Origin: Paramacrobiotus metropolitanus
Taxonomy: Eukaryota > Tardigrada > Eutardigrada > Parachela > Macrobiotidae
Reading direction: 5' to 3'
Length of the DNA stretch: 64,000 bases
NCBI RefSeq assembly: GCF_019649055.1
Contig: NW_026570437.1
Span: forward strand, 1-64,000
The notes under the pieces were generated by a model. That model saw only the letters and a program-made list of their open reading frames with translations. It did not search any database and was not told the DNA's origin. The first letter of the stretch is position 1, and each line of letters begins with the position of its first letter. Of this stretch, positions 58,522 through 64,000 are shown in pieces. Both the position numbers and the translations under genes were made by a program.

Positions 58522-61500
58522 ATGAACCCCGCCTACTACCGCACGGCCAGCAGCCCCCACGGGGGCCACACGGCCCCTCCCCAGTCCTCCCGCGCCGAGC
58601 ACCCCGGCGCGCCCGTCCCGGTGCCCTTCCCCATGCAGATGGCCGGCATGGCCCTGCCCATGGGGGTCGGCTACCCGCAGTACGCCGCCGCCGCCCAGGC
58701 GGAGATGATGCACCGTCTGCAGCAGGCCTCCTCCTTCGGCTTCCTCCACCCGCACCAGGCCGCCCACTTCTACCCGGGCGCCGGCTCCCCCTACCTCAAC
58801 CCGGACACCTCCACCCTCCTCATGCCGCCCGCCCGCTCCGTCAGCCCGCCGCGCCGTGCCCCGCCCGCCGCCGGCGACCGGGAGCCCCGCGACCGCTACC
58901 TCCGCACCATCTCCCCCAACGAGTCCCGCTCCCCCGGGATGATCAAGTCCGGAGGGTCCGGCGGGCACCAGTACACCCGCCCGGCGTCGCCGCCCCGCCG
59001 GGAGGTGTACGCCGACGCCCGCGGCGGGTATACGCTCAAGAAGGAGCCGGGGTATCCGCCGCCGCAGCAGCAACGCGGGAGTGTCGATCCCTACCTCCGC
59101 CCGGGATCCGGCTCGGTGCTGGTCAAGCACGAGTCGGCGCCGCGGAGTAGCGCGGCGGAGTATGCGCCGCGGTTGGAGGCCATCTCCCCGCCGAGTGATG
59201 AGAACAGTGAGCTGGATAAGAAGTGCCAGGCGGTGGAGAGCGAGATCCGGGCGCTGGAGAGTACGGTGCACACGTGCGAGAAGAATATCGACCAGTGGCA
59301 GGCGGAGCTGGCCGCCGCCGAGGCCAAAAAGGTGCGATTGAGGAACGGCTTTCCCTGTTGAATTGTTGAATAAATAGCGAATTATTTAAATCATTTACTT
59401 ATTATTATCAGTAAATATTGATTTGTTAGACGAATATTACTGGAGTAAATGCTGAGTAATTAAATAAATCGAAATATTATTACTATATTATTTGTTAAAT
59501 AAAAAAGATATCAATATCACTGGAATAAGTAATGGGTAGATAAAATAAAATTAAATGTTATTATTGGTCAAATAAATGAGTAGGAGTATTACGGAAATAA
59601 TATTGGTTAAATAAAGAATGGATATTACTGGAATAAATATTGGTTGAATATAGAATAGTGATTTTGGTTATGTTGCAGGATAAGTAATGCGAATATTGGT
59701 TTTTGTGTGTTTCAGGAGGATTACGAACGGCAAAGGAAATCCCAAGCGGAAACCGCCCGTCCCAACAGTCCCGAGTCGGAGGTGAACTCAGCGGATATGC
59801 TGCGTCGCATCATCGCCGAGAATCGCGTAGGTCTTTTTATTTTCAACAATTATTTTCCGCACTCAAGTAGTAGTTTTTATACATTTTAATTTATTTTCGG
59901 TTCTCATTATTTTGTTTTTTAATCATTTTTTTTATCGTCTCTGTGTTTTTGTTCAGAATTGTTTTTGGTGATGATTTATTTTTTAATGTTTTTGACTGGT
60001 GTTTATGTTAATTAGTTGAGGTTAATTAGCCTTTTTGAATTATTGGAACACACTGGTAAATCGTTGAGGAAACGTAGTACCGTGGCCACATATGCCCTTG
60101 GGTTGTAGTGGTAGTGACTAATTGTCATGTGATTAATGAACTGTTCATAAACGCCATACGCGTCCTTCGATAGTTCTGTATTTGTCTTTAATTCAACCAA
60201 AAAATAAGCATTAATTTAGAAGCAGATGTTCAGGACTGTGGAACACACCAAAAACATTTTCTCGATCAATTCCCTTAATTTCTGTTTATTTTCTTCGGTC
60301 GTGAGAAACTGGAATTTTGTTCTGAAGAAAATTAACCATTTTTTTTTCTATTGCTTTCGTCTTCTCTGGGCGTCTGAGATGAGACAATTAAATTAGCGTC
60401 ACTGTTGAAAAAATTGTCAGTTTTGTTATTTTTGGAAAAATAGTTTCTTAATTAATGTGCTAGTGCCTAATTTCTGAATTATTTGGGGTACGAAATAATT
60501 TGTTAAGATTTATTTATTAAAGGAATTTCTTAAAAAATTTGAAATGTTGATGTTGCAGCGCATCGCGGAATCGGAGCACGGACTGGCCGGGAAGCGGTTC
60601 GGCATTGTGGTCACGGCGTCCACGCACAACCACCATCCCTCCAGCTTCGTCGATGTGGTGTCAGTATCCTGAAAAATTCATCTGTTATTTTTTCCTCTTT
60701 GCAGATTAATAATATTGAATATTTACTGGATTTTTCAGTCTGGCATCCAACTACCAGAAGCAGCGTGCCGGCATCATTCTCCGCTTGAAGAAGGACCGGC
60801 AGGCCAAGCAGATCCGCGAGCGCTACTTGAAAGAACGCTACAAACAGCTGTCGCAGGCCTACCTCAGCCGGCTGGAGAAGACGGAAGGCAATCCGAAAAA
60901 ACGGTACATTTTTTGCACAAATAAATGTTCAGTTTTTTTTCGCAGGAAAATAAAATAAATTGAAATTTAAAGAAAGCATGATCCGCAGATTCTCTGCGGG
61001 CTGAACGTTTGCATGATAATTACTGTTTCTGTTAAATTAATGATTAATTTATGTTGAATTAATAAGGAGCGAAAAAAAGGAAATTGAAAGTTTTTCTTGG
61101 CTGTGCCGTGGGAAGCAGCAGTTGTCAGTTTTATGTATCTTCCGTGCGCTCCTGTTGCCACAGTACTACGATATACCGGTGGATGTAGCTCTCGCTTGCT
61201 GCGTCTGTCGATATGCGTCAATGCTTTGTTGATTATTTATGCGTAAATGCTCAGCGCATTAATTATCTCCTGCATTATTTCTTGATGTAGAACACGTGAA
61301 GCGAAAATGCGGGAATACTACGAGCGGCAGTTCCCCGAGATCCGCAAGAATCGCGAGGATAAACTGCGCGATCTGCGGATGAACCGTGCCAAAGGCGATC
61401 CGGAGCCCGATCTGTCCAACCTGGACGAAAACGCAAGTTTCCTGATTAATTTTGAATTTATTTCCAGTTAATCTGAATTAATTTGCATGGATAATTTGAA

Positions 61501-64000
61501 TTAAATTCGGTTTTACTTTGACTAATTGAAATTGAATTCATTTTTTTTAAAATAATGTTTTGGCAAATCATGAAGAAGATTTGCAACGGGAGAAAAATTT
61601 AATTTACTGGGAATAATCGTGGAAAAATGAGTAATTAATTTAAATTAATAAAAAGATGGTAAAAATATTCAGAATAAATTGTAATGTTGCAGGATATGGA
61701 GAAGTACTACCGCAACGCGGTGTTGGTGCCGATGCTGCTGGACGCCAAGGACCGGTCGCGGCACTTTTACGACCGCAACCGGCTGGTGGAGAATCCGGCC
61801 CGCGACTACAAGGAGTCGGTGTCCAACTGCTTCTGGACGCAGGAGGAGAAGGACATCTTCAAGGACAAGTACCTGCAGCGCCCCAAGGATTTCGGTTACA
61901 TCAGCTCCTTCTTGAAGCGGAAGGTGGGTGGCGCTAGTCTTTTTTTCCATATATTTTTTGACGATATTAATGATTTAATAAATTTCATTTTTTATTAACC
62001 AAGTAAATTACAATATTTTAATGATTTGCAATAACTTAAGAGTGCAGACCGATTAATCATAATTATTGATAATCATATTATTTTATACCATTTTTATCGT
62101 GATAATTCTGTAGTCCGCTTTGAAATTATTTTGTTAATTAAATGAAATTTGTTTTATCAAATAAGGGTCTGGACTGTGGAGTTTATCCAGCTTTATGTGT
62201 TTGTACAGAGTACGCAGGATTGTATACAGTATTACTACCTCACCAAGCGCAAAGAGAATTACAAGCAGATGGTCAAGAAGCAGAAGGCCTTCCGGATGCG
62301 CCGCGGCCCCAATAAGGTGCGGTTAATATTGTCAGTTGAAAAAAATGCATTGTCTTTACGGAATGTTATTGTTATGAATAAACTGTACTAGCAGACCAGC
62401 TGACTGCGGAAAAATAATTTGAAAGTGCATAATGCATAGGACCTTATGAAATTTTTGTTGGAGTGGTGTAGTAAACTATATTCGCGTATTACTTCCGCAG
62501 TGTGCCACTTCACTACGAAACCCTTGATATGTACATGAACATGCCGTGCAGTGATGGGCCATTTGTTTTCTTGGCAAATTGTCCTTTTTTGACGGATTCA
62601 TTTTAATTTATTTTAGTCCGGATATATGTCAATTTCAGCGTGTTATTTTTTGGTACTGTACAGAGGCTGCAGTCGCTGGAGGAGCCGGTGACGCCGAGCA
62701 AGATGGCGCTGAACACTTCGCTGCTGTCCAACAGTATTATGGACGTGGATGAGAATATTCAAGCCATTAGTACGTCAGTTTTTTTCCGAAATAATTTAGC
62801 GATTTGTATGCTGATGGATGTGTTTGTCCTCGTTGTAGCCCTGACGATTCTGTGTCCGGCGCGGAAATGCCAAGCCGGTCGACGCGCCATCAAGCGGCTG
62901 TTCAAGACACCCTCCGAGTTCCCCAATTTCGCTCACACATCACGCCGTCTCGGTACGGCAGGTTTTTTGGAAATCTGTTTTAATTGCACTACCTAGTTAA
63001 TAATTTACTGTTAACTACAGATTTAATGCCAAATTATTGTAATTACAAATTAATTTTTTACAGATCGGTGCAAATTAAGTCGGGAGGTTATTTACCATGA
63101 ATTCGACACTTTTAATTACACGTTTATTCACAATTTCACAGTATTAATTTGAGAATTATTCAGACAGATCCTGCACATTTCATGTAGGTTAATAGAAAAA
63201 ATAATTCAGACTAATAATTTCAAATTATTAATGCTAATAACTACAGAAAAATTTAGACTATTAATTCTAGAACATTTCATACAGATATTTGCGAATTAAT
63301 TCAGGTTAATAATTACAAACTGATTAAAGCTGTTAATTTCAAATCGATAGAAACTAGTAATTACAGAATAATTCATACTAAAAATTTCAAAATACTTACT
63401 GCAAATCAGTAATATTGGTTAATAATTGAAAACCTTACTGCGCACAGTTAGTTATAAACTCGCTGGGACCGGTAATCTCAGATTAATCCGTTTATTTTAT
63501 ATGCTGTAATTTAATATACTGTGTAATTGAATTTTGTTCAGAATTGCCGGACACGGCGACATCCTGCTGCAAATACTGCATCGCCTACATTGAGCGACGG
63601 CTGGGCCTGGGCAAGTGGAACGACGGGGAGGTGGAGCTGCTGAAGAAGGCGCTGCTGACGCACGGCACCAACTGGACGGCGGTGTCGAAGGCGCTGGCGC
63701 CCAAGCGCGTCCGCGACTGCATCCAGTACTACCGCGGACACGCCATGGAGCTCGGTCTCCTGTCCCTCCCGCCGCCCGATCTCCTGGCGCCCCATGACGA
63801 CGAATTCTCCCCCTGGACCACCAGCTCCTCCGACGACGACGAGGACGAACCCGTCCCCATCGACAAAGTGGCCGGTATGTGCAATCCAATTAAATTACGA
63901 ATTTATTTCAAATTAAATCGGGTGAAGCTTTTGGACATTTTCATATTGTGAATCTGCTGCCCGGGCAGTTCTGGTGATCCACTTGCCGGTTCTCTGGGGG
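58522..64000 (+). CDS. NCOR: NCoR/SMRT family nuclear co-repressor, N-terminal part, continues beyond the window
   Basis: Exons 58522-59331, 59716-59826, 60559-60659, 60739-60903, 61291-61432, 61693-61923, 62209-62316, 62664-62769, 62839-62952, 63542-63874 and 63969 to the edge; phases fit, giving at least 751 codons. NCoR/SMRT proteins bridge nuclear receptors to HDAC3. Exon 1 (270 aa) is Pro/Ser-rich and ends in a coiled coil (ELDKKCQAVESEIRALE). The conserved co-repressor N-terminal region includes RIAESEHGLAGKRF, REYYERQFPEIRKNRE and DMEKYYRNAVLVPMLLDA. SANT1 (deacetylase-activating) has CFWTQEEKDIFKDKY, PKDFGYISSFL and DCIQYYYLTKR; SANT2 has KWNDGEVELLKKAL, NWTAVSKAL and DCIQYYRGH. Intron 5 uses a GC donor (GCAAGT at 61433). 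Insects have one gene (Smrter); here too it stands for both vertebrate paralogues. Confidence 0.93.

Noticed and set aside
58300-59271. Minus-strand 323-codon frame
   Set aside because: It mirrors the GC-rich, proline-coding exon 1 of the NCoR gene; the plus frame starts at a good ATG and continues in phase into the conserved exons.

Overview
The window looks like an invertebrate metazoan nuclear genome: genes are split by short AT-rich GT-AG introns, exons are GC-rich, and five conserved animal genes are recognisable by exon-by-exon reading (CD2BP2, cytosolic aconitase/IRP1, JUN, a BACURD-type KCTD gene and an NCoR/SMRT co-repressor). A small ecdysozoan such as a tardigrade is my best guess from gene density, intron style and the orphan families, but nothing here proves it.

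Layout. 1-13,895: a 13.9-kb Ty3/gypsy-type LTR retroelement with decayed gag-pol, an env-like gene, and an unusually large accessory complement of small cysteine-rich ORFs, present as two tandem-duplicated pairs. 14.0-19.2 kb: two copies of an orphan gene family (A) with a Tudor-like N-terminal module; the retroelement lies directly downstream of one copy. 19.2-22.2 kb: intergenic, with a complete hAT-type MITE and strong palindromes. 22.3-33.3 kb: CD2BP2 (minus) head-to-head with a 15-exon aconitase/IRP1 gene (plus). 33.3-38.3 kb: intergenic repeats, a candidate single-copy LRFamide neuropeptide precursor and a second small secreted protein. 38.5-48.8 kb: a segmental duplication carrying two copies of an orphan gene (family B) in which a Tudor-like exon is spliced to an F-box exon, separated by a roughly 1-kb tandem duplication. 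50.1-52.5 kb: JUN (minus). 54.1-56.5 kb: BACURD/KCTD (minus), head-to-head with NCoR/SMRT (plus, 58.5 kb to beyond the window end).

How parts relate. JUN and the NCoR gene share an identical 26-bp upstream block centred on a consensus AP-1 site next to CT-rich tracts, suggesting common or feedback control. Families A and B look like fast-evolving lineage-specific genes in a repeat-rich neighbourhood, whereas the conserved genes are uninterrupted. The retroelement has frameshifts in most genes and LTRs that differ by a few percent, so it is a relic, but its accessory region keeps open frames, a leader ATG with a splice donor, and a matching in-phase acceptor.
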